Shown here in pieces: positions 1 to 11,900 of a stretch of 64,000 nucleotides of DNA (positions are counted from its first letter, which is position 1; the number at the start of each line of letters is the position of its first letter). Source of the stretch: Apiosordaria backusii (Eukaryota > Ascomycota > Sordariomycetes > Sordariales > Lasiosphaeriaceae); NCBI GenBank assembly GCA_030549205.1, contig JAUKTV010000001.1, forward strand, positions 558,001-622,000, written 5' to 3'. Both the position numbers and the translations under genes were made by a program. Below the pieces are notes generated by a model. The model was given only the letters and a program-made list of their open reading frames with translations. It did no database searches and had not been told where the DNA came from.

Positions 1-848
1 TTGCAATTCTTGAGTTTTCTACATCTTGTACATTAGGGCAATCATGAAGCGGGCTTCCGAAAGCACAGGGGCAGTGATGGTGATTACCTACTCACAAACT
101 TTAGTCTTCCAATGCCAGGAAGTTGAAGAGCCACCCAGAAACTCGAGAAGCAATATCAGATCAGCTAAGCTAATGATGTGTAAAAACATCATCAAACCGA
201 GACACGATGGAAGAATAGGGCCCCTTTTGCTGGGATAACCCTCACTGCCGATGGTCTTCACGGATTGGAACCCGGAAATACGCTCACTTAGGGTCAATAA
301 TTGCCGAGCTATCGCAATGCGCTACGACCCTATCGCCTTATTCTGTGACCTGTGCCTCCCCAATACATCGAACAAACATGCGCGCTTGGGGAAATGGCGG
401 CAGATGTACATTGTTTTTAAGGGTTTCAAGAAGGCGGTAGGAGTACCATGAGGGGGAAGGATGCTGAAAGCCACCTGTCGGTCTCCCCGTCTGTGACCCA
501 ACAATAGTAAGACATGGCAAGGCTCGACCAAACTAGGCGGAACCTTCGGGGTAAAGTTCCAGCGTGCATCATCATCCAGCACACCTTTCTGACATGTAGT
601 GTCCACAAACAGCAAGTAGATGCAATAGATGGACGGACTTGAGCAATCAGGCGTTCTTTCGTACTTACCTGAAGGAAAAGCAATATAGGGACGAGATGCC
701 GAGTAACCTTGGTTGTCCGGTCACTCAGCGAGTGTGCTGAAAGAGCTGCACCTCGCTCATTTATTACGCACTGCTACCCAGCCGTCGGTGAACTCTGAGT
801 CGCCGGTTCTGCCCCGCTTGCTACACTGCGAATACCACTCTCGAGCAA
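1..848. other. no gene recognised (left edge)
   Basis: Only short overlapping frames without recognisable domains or convincing splice structure are visible. The right part presumably holds the promoter and 5' UTR of the FAD-linked oxidase that follows. A distal exon of that gene encoding a signal peptide could hide here, but I could not find one. Confidence 0.4.
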
Positions 849-2510
849 ATGGCGGATCGTGTCACGCTTCGTCAACTCTGCGTAAGGCCATTTCCCCGCT
901 TCCTCGCCGCTCTGTTTATTAAACGGAACCCCCCACCACTTTCCGCCTGTTAACCAAGGTCCCCAAGGCTGACTCCAGTGTCTTGATATATTGGCAGTGT
1001 GATAGCTTGATCGCTGTTCTCGGTGTGCAGAAGGTTTTGCTTCCAGGCAGCAGCGGATACAACACATCTCTTTCCTCGTATTTCACACCACAGGCGTCGT
1101 CCGTCCATCCTCTATGCTTCGTTACACCGCAGACGGTAGCAGATGTCTCAACTGTGGTTACCTCGCTGACCAAGAGGTCGCCGTGCAAATTCGCCGTGCG
1201 GTCGGGGGGTCATATGTGGTTCCCGGGCGCGTCCAACGAGCCTGCAGGTGTCACAGTTGACTTGCGCGCTCTTAACTCGGTCAATTTGAGCCCCAATCAC
1301 GCAAGTGTGTCTGTTGGCGTTGGAGCGACTTGGGATGCCGTCTACAAGAGATTGGATCCACTGGGTCTCAGTGTCGCCGGTGGTCGTGTTGCCGGCGTTG
1401 GCGTTGGGGGGCTCACACTTGGAGGGGGTGTTTCTTTCTTTTCGCCTCGCCAAGGGTGGACGTGCAATCAGGCCACTTCGTTCCAGGTCGTATTGGCCAA
1501 CGGGTCCGTCGTGGTAGCGAGCAGAGACCGGCACTTTGATCTCTGGTGGGGGCTTCGGGGCGGATCGAACAACTTCGGCATTGTCACCAAGATCGAACTT
1601 GCAACGTTCAAACAGGGGCTTCTGTGGTCGATTATGACTTTTAACCCTCTCTCGGTAGTTAACAAGCAAGCCAAGATATACGCCAACCTTGCAGCGTCCG
1701 AGAACTATGACGAGAATGCCTCCTTTCTCACCGGTTGGGGGTATTCAGCGGCGGAAGGGTTAACTGTTGCGCTGAACCAACTTGTCTATACCAGACCAAG
1801 CGGGAGTGTAACCCCTGCCTTCTATCGAGAGCTGTTGAACTTTCCAACCGTCTTCAATGCGACCCCTGTTGTTGCGAACATGTCAACGCTCGCCCACCAA
1901 GGCGTTGTCAACACGCCGCCACAAGCGGCACGGTACGTGATGTCTGATCCCGTGTGTTCCGAACAGGCTTGTTTACCTGTCGGGCTTCTTATTCGTGGGC
2001 ATGCGATCAACTGATAACCTGACCGGCTATAGGTACCTCACGGTTACCACAACCTTTGCCCCCACTGAGGCGATGATCCTCGAAGTTTACAAGGCGTTTA
2101 ACGCCAGCCTCCGGTTGGTGCAGAATCTCACCGATGTGACCTGGGCCATGAATATCGAGCCTCTGCCACCCCAAATCTATGCACGTGGAGGGGTCGATAA
2201 CGCCCTGGGGCTCGCCAACCGCCGCGGCACGCTTGCCATCGGTCTGCTGTCGCCATCCTGGCCTGACCAGTCCCAAGACGAGCAGATCTATGCGGCAGCT
2301 CGAGTGTTGATGGGCGACGTGGAAAGCAGGGCAAAAAGGCTTGGAGTCTATGATCCATACATCTACCTCAACTATGCGGCACCCTGGCAGAATGTTATTG
2401 CTAGCTATGGCAAGGCGAGCGTGAGTCGGTTGCAGAAACTCAGAACGGCGGTTGACCCTCGCAAGGTTTTTACCCACCAGGTTACCGGCGGGTTCAAGAT
2501 TCCGGCTTAG
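849..2510 (+). CDS. BBE-type FAD-linked oxidase (PCMH + berberine-bridge domain)
   Basis: Proposed join 849..881, 998..1932, 2033..2510 (481 aa). The 1933-2032 intron is firm: GTACGT donor, TATAG acceptor, and the frame resumes as ..AARYLTVTTTF. An FAD-binding PCMH domain fills about residues 45-230. Its RSGGH motif puts the presumed 8-alpha-histidyl FAD ligand at H83, followed by GVGVGGLTLGGGVSFFSPR. No second flavin-linking Cys is evident. The C-terminal BBE domain has YLNYAAPW and DPRKVF..Q. Family members oxidise alcohols, amines or polyketide/alkaloid intermediates and are usually secreted or vesicular. Exon 1 (33 nt, GTAAGG donor, CTGAC branch) is tentative: it gives no signal peptide, so the true 5' end may differ. 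The gene converges on an SDR and sits near a P450 and a second BBE oxidase, which suggests a tailoring gene group. Confidence 0.82.
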
Positions 2511-3194
2511 TGCAGCTGAGAGAACGGAGCAGACGGAGAGCAATCCGAACATATGCTGCTTTGAACCAAGATGTATCGGTTCTTGGAGTACGTAACATGT
2601 ATACTTAGCTTGATAATCTCCTTCATGGCCATCAAATTCTCATGCCAGTGGTCTAATATGGGTCGGTACCACGTAGCAAGCAACAGACGTTGGGACTGTT
2701 GGCCCACCGCCACCTACTAAAGTGATGGGGGTGTGTATCTAACGCTCTGTCTCCATCGGGAACCTTGTGTGGTCTTTTTCAACTGCCGGCTTTCGCATTA
2801 GCGCAAAGCTACGGCGCAATACGGGCTCGGGCCGTTTGACCTTCAATGTCGGCGAACATTGGACGAATTCAGACGTGCAAAACCGCCGATGCTCTATCTA
2901 GCTACTAGCCACCTTAGCATCGGGGTATTATTCCAGGTTTCCAGTCTCGGATGAATGTCTCGCAAAGTCGCAGAAGGAGTGTGGTTCCAATGTTGTCCGC
3001 CGACTCAAACCTCGGAACGAACCAGACATGTCTAAGGTAGTACGCGGTACATCATCCCCTCTGGCTTGTCTCGGTAAGTCGAACATCGCATCTGTGAAGG
3101 CAACTAGTACCCTGCAATTTATGAATGTCGCATCGGTCCTATTTCTGATCAGGACCTGGTACCTACCTGAGGTAGGTAGGTAGATACCTGCTAG
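2511..3194. other. convergent spacer with TAGGTA-rich tract
   Basis: 3' flanks of the oxidase (+) and the SDR (-). No frame with coding character was seen. The right end carries a palindrome-like tract of TACCTA/TAGGTA units (see 3159-3207). Confidence 0.6.
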
Positions 3195-3207
3195 CTACCT
3201 AAGGTAA
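3159..3207. repeat. TACCTA/TAGGTA tract (dispersed spacer motif)
   Basis: Tandem and inverted copies of ACCTA/TAGGT, including three consecutive GGTA units, make a self-complementary tract. Similar tracts recur in spacers across the window, for example near 4800-4850, 7750-7860, 19600, 29430-29515, 38250-38330, 42625-42640 and 45217-45247, and very rarely inside exons. Confidence 0.7.
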
Positions 3208-4418
3208 TTGCCCAGGACGGTTTCATCCTCCCTCAAGTGTGCCAACTTTACTGATTCTGTCCACACCAGGTCCCTCTTCTGAGCATCCTTCGACTCAGCA
3301 CTCGTCTCCAATAGTTCCCTGCGGTAAAAGTACAGAGCCTTTGGAAATGGGCCCACACTAGAACCAAACGCGGCCCCCAGGACATCAGACGCCGCGCTCG
3401 AAGTCGGCCGGACCCCACCGTTTGGAAATATGCGTACAATAATAGGATAGACGATCTTGAACAAGAGCACGCGGATTACCCACGGTGAATGCCGCTGAAG
3501 TCCAGAGATCATGGTCCCAGGATCCACGCCGAGGACACAGATGTTCTTCAGTGCCTCGTCCCTATCCAAACGCCGCTGTAGCTCGTGTATCATCATGATC
3601 AGGAAGAGTTTAGCGGCACCGTAGCGACGGAATCCGCTGAGCCAGGATGGATCTTCTGTAGCCGAACTCCAAGTGCCTTTGGCAATCGCCTCGAATCTCG
3701 CTGCGTCATGGACAAATGCTTTGTACCTCTCTTCTTTGAAGGCTCCGGTAACGTTGTTTCTGTGGTCGAAGGGGCTGCAGTTAAACGTTAGCTTCATCAA
3801 TGCTCCTGTTTCGGAATAAATCATGACAGATGTACTCACTCGTGAGCCTGACTCCCAATCACGATGATGCGCCCACTCTCTTTATCCATGCTCTTGAGCA
3901 GGAGAAGGGTGAGCAACCAGTGGCCGAGGTAGTTGACCGCGAAGGTGACGTCAAGTCCGTCGTGTGTCCATGACTGCTTGCCAAAATCCTGGAAGCCGGC
4001 GTTGAGGATGAGGGCACGGATCGGAGGAATTTGGTGGGAAGAAACACGGTCCTAAAGTTCAATGTTACCAAGCAGGTCAAGCACAATGATAGTGCTTTGA
4101 ACACGAAAACCCTGTGCTAGAACAAGAAAGGAAAATACACCAATGATGAGCTAACAGGACGAAACGTACATTGATCATTTCCGCCACGCTACGGACGTCA
4201 TCGAGCCTTGTCAGATCAAGTGACAAAACATCATTTGTGTGTGAATGTGCCCCTCGGGCGAGGGCGGCGGTGAGAGCCGGCGCTGCTCCGGCATCACGAA
4301 CGGTGTAGAGCCCATGATAGGCGGATAGCTCCGGCGATGAGGCAATCTGCTCTGCTATTGCGCTTCCCAGCCCACCGTTTGACCCAGTGACGAGGATGGT
4401 CCCTTTGGCAGCATCCAT
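3195..4418 (-). CDS. short-chain dehydrogenase/reductase (classical SDR)
   Basis: Join complement(3195..3774, 3840..4051, 4170..4418), 346 aa. Splice sites are GTACGT/TTTAG and GTGAGT/CTGCAG, and the frame is continuous across both introns. The Rossmann fold has TGSNGGLG at residues 11-18 (NAD(P) binding) and LILNAGF with the NAG motif near residue 101. The catalytic residues appear to be S150 (VIGS) with Y205 and K209 (YGAAK). The length and late region suit the retinol-dehydrogenase/WWOX-like SDRs common in fungal clusters. The protein is probably cytosolic or ER-associated; the hydrophobic stretch near IRVLLFKIVYPIIV may contact membrane. It is divergent from the P450 (1.4 kb spacer) and flanked by two FAD oxidases. 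The substrate cannot be told from sequence. Confidence 0.88.
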
Positions 4419-5850
4419 GAATGGTCAGAATTGCAGCAGTCTCTATCAGAAAAGAAAGAAGCCAACAACGGAAACGAGGACGTGAAAAAAAGAGAAGGTT
4501 TGCCAATGTCGCTGCCAAGCTGTACCCCCTTGGGAAAATCAGCGGATCTGAAGCGGGGAGCTTACGCCACAACCGTGACATGGATGCTGCACAGCTGCCC
4601 TATGATATTCCCACGACCGGGGGTGGAGGACCTTCTGAAGATCCTCCCGAAAAGAGCAGTTGGAAGGAGGTGTGCTGGTTGCATCCGGCTAATGTGGGCG
4701 CTTGCGAGTACCGGCTGCGTGGCGGACTGCCGAAGTGGCTTGCATGAAGGCTCGGTAATTAAAATAGGGCACAGCACTATATCAACACTTCTACCCTACT
4801 GCCTACCTTACCCAGCCCAGGTAACCTGCCCGTGGAGGTACCTACATGGCACCTCTCGACTTCTAGTGGGAATGTCGAAAAAAGAGTTGTACGCAAGACC
4901 GTCCTGTCCTGAATTTGGCATAGCCGTAGATACCAAGGCTACTCGTAGAGGACGAAAAACATTAAATACTCTTAGCCAAAGACACACCTGGGAGCCCATC
5001 AGCTAAAACTAGATAGCTCGATCGCCATCAGTCTAGAATGTCTGCTCTTGAGTATAATTATCAGTTGGTATGCTCTTGTGCCGGAAAGCTAGAACAAATG
5101 GAAGAGGTGAGTATCTCAATTGTGGGTTGAGGGAAATGTCTTTACAGATAGATGACAGCAGGGGTAAGATCTTTCATCTAAGGTATGGTACTGTATTGAG
5201 CTTCCGTGCGTGACGACCCCCGAGTCCGTAATTCCATCCGTTGGGACCAGTAGCTGCACATCTGGGCAGGATTTCAGGACCCGGTGATCCTTTCTTACCC
5301 GCATATGTGCTCCTGATCACACGCATGGGCTGTGTTCCCCCAGCCCCAAGGGCAATTGTTTCGCAAGGATTGGTGAGAGCATTCGGGTTTATCTTTCGAT
5401 CGGTCCTTTTTTTCTGTTCGTGTGGGGCAGGGCAATGCTTTGTGCCAAAGCACTTGGGTGATGGGACAGAGATCAGAGCGGTCTGGTGCGGACGGAATCA
5501 CGCCGACCACATGATCACCCTCATACCTAGGTACGGTACATTACAGACCGAGACGGATCGGGAACAGCAGCAATGTCTTTACGAAGGGATCAGGCAGGAG
5601 TTACTGCCTACCGTGTCTGCCACTCTCTCCTGAGAGACCTTGAGCTGTGGGGTTTCGGAAGGGGTAAAGGAAGCCGACGATCCAGGCAACACAAGCGCCC
5701 TCTATGTATTTTCGTAAAGGGGCCGAGCGTTCTGGACCTGCAGTCCATTTATTATAGGGCTGAAGCCCGTGCGTCTCTCAACTCCTTGGGATCAGTCGTT
5801 CCCAGCACACTTGTCTTATCACGCCCTACCGAGATTGTCTCAGTGACAGG
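4419..5850. promoter_or_regulatory. divergent promoter region, SDR / P450
   Basis: A 1.43 kb spacer between the starts of the SDR (-) and the P450 (+). Frames as long as 191 codons (4431-5006, +) show no domain, no conserved-looking composition and no plausible splicing, so I treat them as chance. TAGGTA-type motifs occur near 4790-4850 and 5525-5540. The span could carry shared control elements of the putative tailoring cluster; no specific factor site is claimed. Confidence 0.4.
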
Positions 5851-7743
5851 ATGTCGTTTGCCAAAGATCTTCCTAGCCACACCGACCTTGTCCTGCAAAG
5901 GCTTCTTTTCACTCTACAAGCAAACGCCGCCCTATCCCGTGGGCTATTCTGCGTTCTCTTGGTGTGGGCTGTCTGGCGATGTTGGAAGTTCACTATCTAT
6001 CCCAAGCTCCACCCTGATGAGCCCAAAGAACTCCCATATCTTATTCCTGGTAAGTAGGTCCTTTGTCAAGTGCCGTATCGTTCCTCGGTTGCTAAGAGTG
6101 TCATGACTTAGTTCTAGGTAAGCACTCTGCTGGAAGAACTCCAAAAGAAACATCTTGAGGCCTATCTTCTGACCATATATACAGGCCATGGTCCAGCCTT
6201 CTTCAAGGACTCCAATGGCTTGCTTGCTCGAGCCAGGTACGTCGCTTCCGTGATATGTACAGTCTACTGAGTCGCCGGCTTACGTGGGTGAGAAGACAAC
6301 ATTTCTCCAACACAAATGAGCCCTTTGCCCTGACCGCTTTTGGCCACACCTTCTATGTCGTCACCCACGCAAGGCACTCGGCTGAGGTGTACAAAAACAC
6401 CGAGTCTCTCTCCTTTGAGGAGTTTGTCCAGACTCTGATGCGAGTCAATGGGAGTGACGAGGAGACGATAAGAACAATATATTCTCCCGCTTCGGCCCAC
6501 AAGCCTGGCTTCCCAAACCCAGAGGGCCTGTCAGTGGGTGTGCTTGTTCAACGCATGCATGTGCACCAACTCCACCCCGGCGACAGCATGTTCGTGCTGC
6601 AGAACAAAGCTCGAGACTGGATCAATCGCAAGCTCAGTTTGGAGGGGCTAGCCAAGGAGTGCAAATACTCTACATCGCCAAGTTCGACACGAGTCGAGGT
6701 GCCGTTATACGAGTGGACATCCGACTATTTCGTCAGGCTCGGACAGTACATCTATTTCGGTGATGTGCTCGATCATGTCGATCCCCATTACCCAGACGCC
6801 TACATCATCTTTGATGAGCTCATCTGGAAGATGCTGTACCAATACCCCAATTACCTCTGTCGTGACATGACTGCTCCTCGTGACCACATGATTGCGTCAC
6901 TGAAGCGGTATTACCAGCTGCCTCCAGACGAGAGAAGAGGGCAGGCCGCCTGGATCATCAACGCTATGGAGGACGAGATGAGGGCTATCGGAGTGGACAA
7001 TGACAACCTGGCCATCATTGTCTTCCACCTTTACTTTGCGTGAGTCGTTCTCTCTCGACTGTTTTCTTCCTTACCTACCTATTCCAAGACAAAGCTAACC
7101 GGTGGTCTTGTTCAGGATCAACACCAACGCGCGCAAGACATCTTTCTGGATGCTGACGCACCTCATGCGCAACCCAGAGTACATGGCAGCCTTTCGCGCC
7201 GAGACCGCCCCGGCCTTCCGTGGCAACGAGCTCGTCGACATCAGCCACATTCAGGACGCAACCAAGTGTCCAACCGTCGACGCCATCTGGCACGAGACGT
7301 TACGCACGTCTGGGTGGGCAGCTTCGGTACGCCTGGCCACGCGTGACGTTGTCATCGGGGGCAAGCTTATGCGCCAGGGCAACCGGGTCATGGTGCCGCA
7401 CCGGCTGCTACACTTTGACGAGACCGTCTTCGGGGAGGACACAGCCTCATGGCGCCCTCAGCGATGGCTTGACACTGAAGAGGGCCGAAAGCTACCCAGC
7501 AGCCCTTCGTGGAGGCCCTTTGGTGGAGGCCGCACCAAGTGCAGTGGCAGATTCCTCGCTAAGTTTGTTGTTACAGCTTTTGTGGCCACGCTCTTGCGCC
7601 GCTTCGACATCGAGGCCATTGGTGAGCCGCCCATGCCGGAACCTGACGTGGGCCGTCCTGTGTTGGGCATCATCTCGGTGAAAGAGGGCCAGGATTATCG
7701 GGTGGCTATCACGGAGCGGAAGAATGGAGATGTGGATGCTTAA
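5851..7743 (+). CDS. cytochrome P450 monooxygenase, N-terminally anchored
   Basis: Join 5851..6049, 6112..6117, 6185..6236, 6296..7039, 7116..7743; 542 aa. A membrane anchor lies at about residues 28-45, followed by a basic, proline-containing hinge. The oxygen-binding/I-helix area lies across intron 4. The ExxR motif is E394-R397 (ETLR), and the heme loop is FGGGRTKCSG with the thiolate ligand C476. Overall form resembles fungal P450s of the CYP7/CYP8 (oxysterol 7-alpha-hydroxylase-like) assemblage. The 6-nt exon 6112-6117 supplies V-L-G, making the usual IPxLGHG junction. Because it is 6 nt long, skipping it also keeps frame. A redox partner (CPR) is required from elsewhere. Together with the SDR and two FAD oxidases it suggests a metabolite-tailoring set; the substrate is unknown. 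Confidence 0.92.
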
Positions 7744-7962
7744 AGGGTTTATGTAGGTTAGGTAGCTATAGTGCCAACACACAAAACTAGGTATCGTGAG
7801 AAAATGCAGTCTCAACAGTTGTACCTGGATCTCAGGACTTGCATTGCATAGGTACCTTAACAGGAAACCGTGCATCTCTTCTGCAAGACTTGCTAGGCGG
7901 CTCAAGGCTTGCAGGTCAGGGAAACTTGCAGACTTGCAGCCTTGTAGACTAGCTAGGCATCC

Positions 7963-9693
7963 TTAGGACAACTTGAACCCCCCCGCGCAGCCGTGTTGGA
8001 ACAGGCCATCTGGGTCATACTTTCGGCTAGCTTCCCGCAGAACCCGTCCGTTTTCTTCACCGCATCCGTCATAAGGTCGTTGGAACTCCATACAATAATT
8101 CATGAATTTGTATGGATGACCCTTTTGTCTAGCTGCCGCAGCCGTATCGATCTCCTCCAGCAGTCGGCGGATGGTGGTGCGGACAAACTCGTCATCCTTC
8201 GCCTCGGCCCATGTCACCGAGCAGCCGATAATGATCAGCGGCTCAGTACAGTTCTCGAGGCCAAGAACATTGGGATAGCCCTTATTCATCCATTGAGGTA
8301 AGATTGCCTGAAAGGTAAAGGGGAAAAGCAAGCCTTTGACCTGGCGCATCGCTGTCGTAGTCTTGCAGAAGATCTCGTAGGCGGTTTGCATGGTGTCAAC
8401 ATCGTTGAGGATAGTCGTCGTGCCCTGCATGTGACGCGTACCAGGCGGGGCGGTGCTGCCATTTTGTTCGACGGCGCTTATGTGGCTTCTCACTGAGCAG
8501 TTACGCCGGAGGAACCATAGCGAGGTGAACTTCGTCTTCTTCCAATGAGCCGGCCATTGCTGGTCCGCTGGGACCTTTGTGTATGCGAGTTGCAGAGAGA
8601 TTATGTGAAGAGGAATGCCACGGACTTGGACAAAAGAGAGAATTGGGCCAGCGGCATTCTCATCGAACGCATATGGCTCTCCTGAGCTCGCGTGCTTGAC
8701 GTAGTCGTGGTAAGCCATCATGGCTCTGGTCTGCTGAAACGTCGCCAGGGCAAACATCTGACCGAACCAAAGCGGTGCCAGGGGTAGGCTGCGCAACGTA
8801 AATCGGGTAACGATACCAAAGTTGTTGCCGCCGCCCTTCAGTACGCGCCACAGATCCGAATGCTCCGAAGCTGAAGCCGTAACGATATTTCCATCGGCAA
8901 GGACTACCTCGTAACGCTCGACATTGGAGCAGACGAAGCCAAATCTGGGAGAATAGAAGGATATTCCACCTGTGATTACCCATTATTGTGTCAGCGCCGT
9001 CACATGTGGTACTGCCCCAAACTCCTCTGCACAACATGTCGGAGCAGTCTTCTCACCTTGCAAGGTCAGCCCACCCACGCCAGCTGGTGAGCTCCTCCCT
9101 CCCATCACGGCCAGTCCTTTCTCTTCCAGCGCCTTGTACACGTCGATCCACTTGGCACCTGTGCCGACAGTCACGGTAGTTTTATCGTCGGAGGGCGTCA
9201 CCTCACAAATCAAGCTGAGATCAATCACGACGCCACCCTGCACAGTTGCTGCCCCAAGACCTGGGTTGAGACCTCCACTCCTGACGGCGAAGAAGCCTGG
9301 GGTTGGTGAGATTCCGGTATGATGGCGACATCGGCTGTCATACTCTTGTTTCAGGATCTTCACTGTCTTGCCGAGCTGTTGCGCGTCGCGAGGGCGCACG
9401 ATGCACGCCGGGACGATTTCGCGGTTCTGCTGAGCCCAGTTGGCATCCACGGCCTGCTGAAAGGCTGCGGTATCAGATTGGAGGATAACGCTGCCTGGGG
9501 GTAATTCGGAAAGAATGCTTTGGATGTATTGCGGAAGCTGCTCGAGACGCAAGCTTGCCATTGGGTATGTTGGCTTCGGCGCGGGTTGCTTTCCCTCTGA
9601 TGCTGCCGCTTTCCGTCGTAGCATGATGGGAATCGAAGTTAGAAGAATCAATGCTGCAGCTACAACGAACGACGTGGGAGCTTGCGAGATCAT
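7963..9693 (-). CDS. BBE-type FAD-linked oxidase with altered flavin-linking motif
   Basis: Join complement(7963..8969, 9057..9693), 547 aa; GTGAGA donor, TCACAG acceptor, phase 1. The N-terminus is hydrophobic (about residues 8-25, then RRK), a signal anchor or uncleaved signal. The PCMH domain spans roughly residues 90-290 and ends in GGGNNFGIVTRF; a BBE-like C-terminus reads YKFMNYC..YDPDGLFQ. The position that normally carries the FAD-linking His (RSGGH) is Leu here: RSGGL, L142, codon CTC. The protein may therefore bind FAD non-covalently or be altered in activity. It is convergent with the P450 (219 bp apart) and is the second BBE oxidase of this group. The start ATG at 9693 is the first in the frame and gives the hydrophobic N-terminus expected. 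Confidence 0.88.
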
Positions 9694-9994
9694 GACTGTG
9701 TATTATAAACTAGGTAAGGGGGCACGTTCGTTGCCGCCCGAAAGGTGACTTTCTATCGTTGATGGGAGAAGTAGCTGTTCAAGTCCGCGATTGGACTGGG
9801 GTCTGTGACAGCGCATCTGACCCCGCAGATATCTAAAAAGGCAGCAGCCCGCGGATGTGTCGGACGTTGCAGTGCTGTTGGCACAGTGGGGATTTGGAGA
9901 ATGACCCTTCTGTTTCCCGGCATACCTTACAGTAAGGTAAGGTACCATGGACTGTGACCCCTGGGCCTCATATTGTGAATTAGACACCAGCTAA

Positions 9995-11900
9995 TTACAC
10001 CACACTCTGCCCACGGAACGAAACGCGCCCGCTCTTTCGTGTGTTTGTCCCGGCAAAAGCGATTCTCTTGAGTCTAAATGCAGGTGCTGGCGGTGATGGG
10101 TCTTTGGTGCTCCCGGCAAACGACGCGGCCTGCGAAGAGCTCGGTGTCCTTCCACCCTGTGGTGTGAGTGAATAGGGCAAGTCTGGAGGTGGTGGAATCT
10201 CGGCCTTCTCATCCCTTCTTGCTGAAAGCGTAAAAAAGTCACGGATAAAGCTGTGGTCCAGTTTTCGGGGCCGCCTGTCCTCAGTCCAATAGCGCTCTTC
10301 GCTGAGCTCCTTGGACAGATGCTGTCGAAAGAACCGATCCTGCGACACCCACCAGGTCCGCCACAGGATGAAAATGATAAAGGTGAGAGGAAGCGCCAGT
10401 GCCCAGTACAGCCAGAAGCGTTCTGGCGTCTCGGGCAGTTTCTGGCCATCAAATTCCTCGTCATTCCACTTTTCGAACATGGCCATGCCAAGGAGGCTCG
10501 CGATGAAGTCGCCTGGAAGAAAGAGGGCAGTGATCACGGCTAGTGCTTTGAGCGACGACGAATCTCTGGTGGAAGTGACTGCCATGCGAGCTGTCAAAAT
10601 ATTGTCCTCTTGCTGCATTTTGGCGTAGATCTGGAGCAGTTGGTTAGCACTCTCCTTTACCCCTGGAGACTTGGCCAAGCTTCAAACTTACAATATCAAT
10701 CTGAGATTTGCACCGAACCTCCAACATATGTCTTTCGGTTTCGAGACTCTTGCACAGCTGCTGCAGACTTTCCAGGTACTGCCTGATCTCGTGCCAGTGC
10801 GCTGACATGGGATCCTCCAGGATGCGGGCCCGACCAAAACCAGTCACAGTTCGTCCAGACGCCGAGAGCACATGGCCTTGGAGTTCAGCGCTCACGTCAA
10901 CGTCGTTTTCACTCGCATATCTCACTTCCTCCAGCTCATCCCCCGCATGCAAAAGTAGACCGACTGCCCTATCCATCCATGTGATGGTGTCGAGCAACTT
11001 GATGGACTTCTTGAAGGCATCATGCGCGTTCTTCATCAATTCGGTAGGCCTCTTTGGATGGACGAAACCGTTGCCGTGTCCCGAGCTGGCTGAGCTGGAT
11101 CGACTCTTTGGACGGGAGTCGAGAGTCTCAAAACCAGCCATGCGTTCTACATCGTATTCTACCTTTGCAATATCCTTCTCGTTTTCGGCAACGGCCCGCT
11201 CAGAAAGCAAAAACTGGACCTGGAGCAAAACCACAGGTGTGACCAGTGGATGGGCCCAATGATTCTTGCAAGATTGCATTCGCTCCCCATACTGCTCCAA
11301 CTCATCCACGTCATGAATGTGTGGATCATACGACTGGCGCAAGAGCATTGTCGCGGTCCGGTCTGGAATGCTGTAAGTGAAGGAAAGGAAGTCGTAGGGT
11401 GGGCGTGGGTCAGTGGAAAAGCAGAGGATGATGCTGAGCTTCTCATGTCGTCGATCCCAAAAAGTGGACTCAGTCGTGGTCCGGCGGACATACTGAATCG
11501 TTGATGGGTGCAGTTGGAGGGCTTCATAGTCGGCGCGCGTAAGATTAAGGCCGTCGAGCGACCCCTTCTCGTCAGAACGGAAATTGACCCTGCGCCGGCA
11601 TATTATCTGCCTCACACGGCCTCGAAGTGCCGGGTGCACATGGTCGCCTTGAGGCCCAAACTCGCCACCACGGCCCAACCCATGGTTTTGGCGCAGTGAG
11701 AGATCAAACAAGCCTCTTCCTTCCCAATCCTCGGACAAGACGGACTGGCTCACCTCGCCAGGGGCAGACCCTGCCGAGGCTGGCTGGAACTGCTGGATTC
11801 GTGGCCTGGTGAAAGCGACATATTCGTGGTAGGTAAGCTTTGGCGCGCCGTCGGGCACCAGGATGTCGCTCTCAAGGGCGTCCGTGTCGTAATAAAACAT
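9995..11900 (-). CDS. CorA-like membrane transporter-type protein
   Basis: Join complement(9995..10630, 10692..11900), 614 aa as modelled; GTAAGT donor, CTAAC branch, CCAG acceptor. A large soluble N-terminal region rich in helices precedes a coiled, charged segment and two C-terminal membrane helices (about residues 430-455 and 475-495), the layout of CorA/ZntB metal channels. The canonical GMN loop is not present; the first helix ends SLLGMAMF, as in many fungal CorA-like proteins whose transport role is unproven. The serine/proline-rich tail is probably disordered. The 5' end is doubtful: bases 11901-12049 read as plausible protein in another frame, so the ATG at 11900 may lie downstream of a frameshift or of an unrecognised first exon. 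Confidence 0.75.

Noticed and set aside
4431..5006. 191-codon plus-strand open frame between SDR and P450
   Set aside because: No domain, no signal, odd composition, and it lies in a shared divergent promoter; overlapping frames are similarly open by chance.
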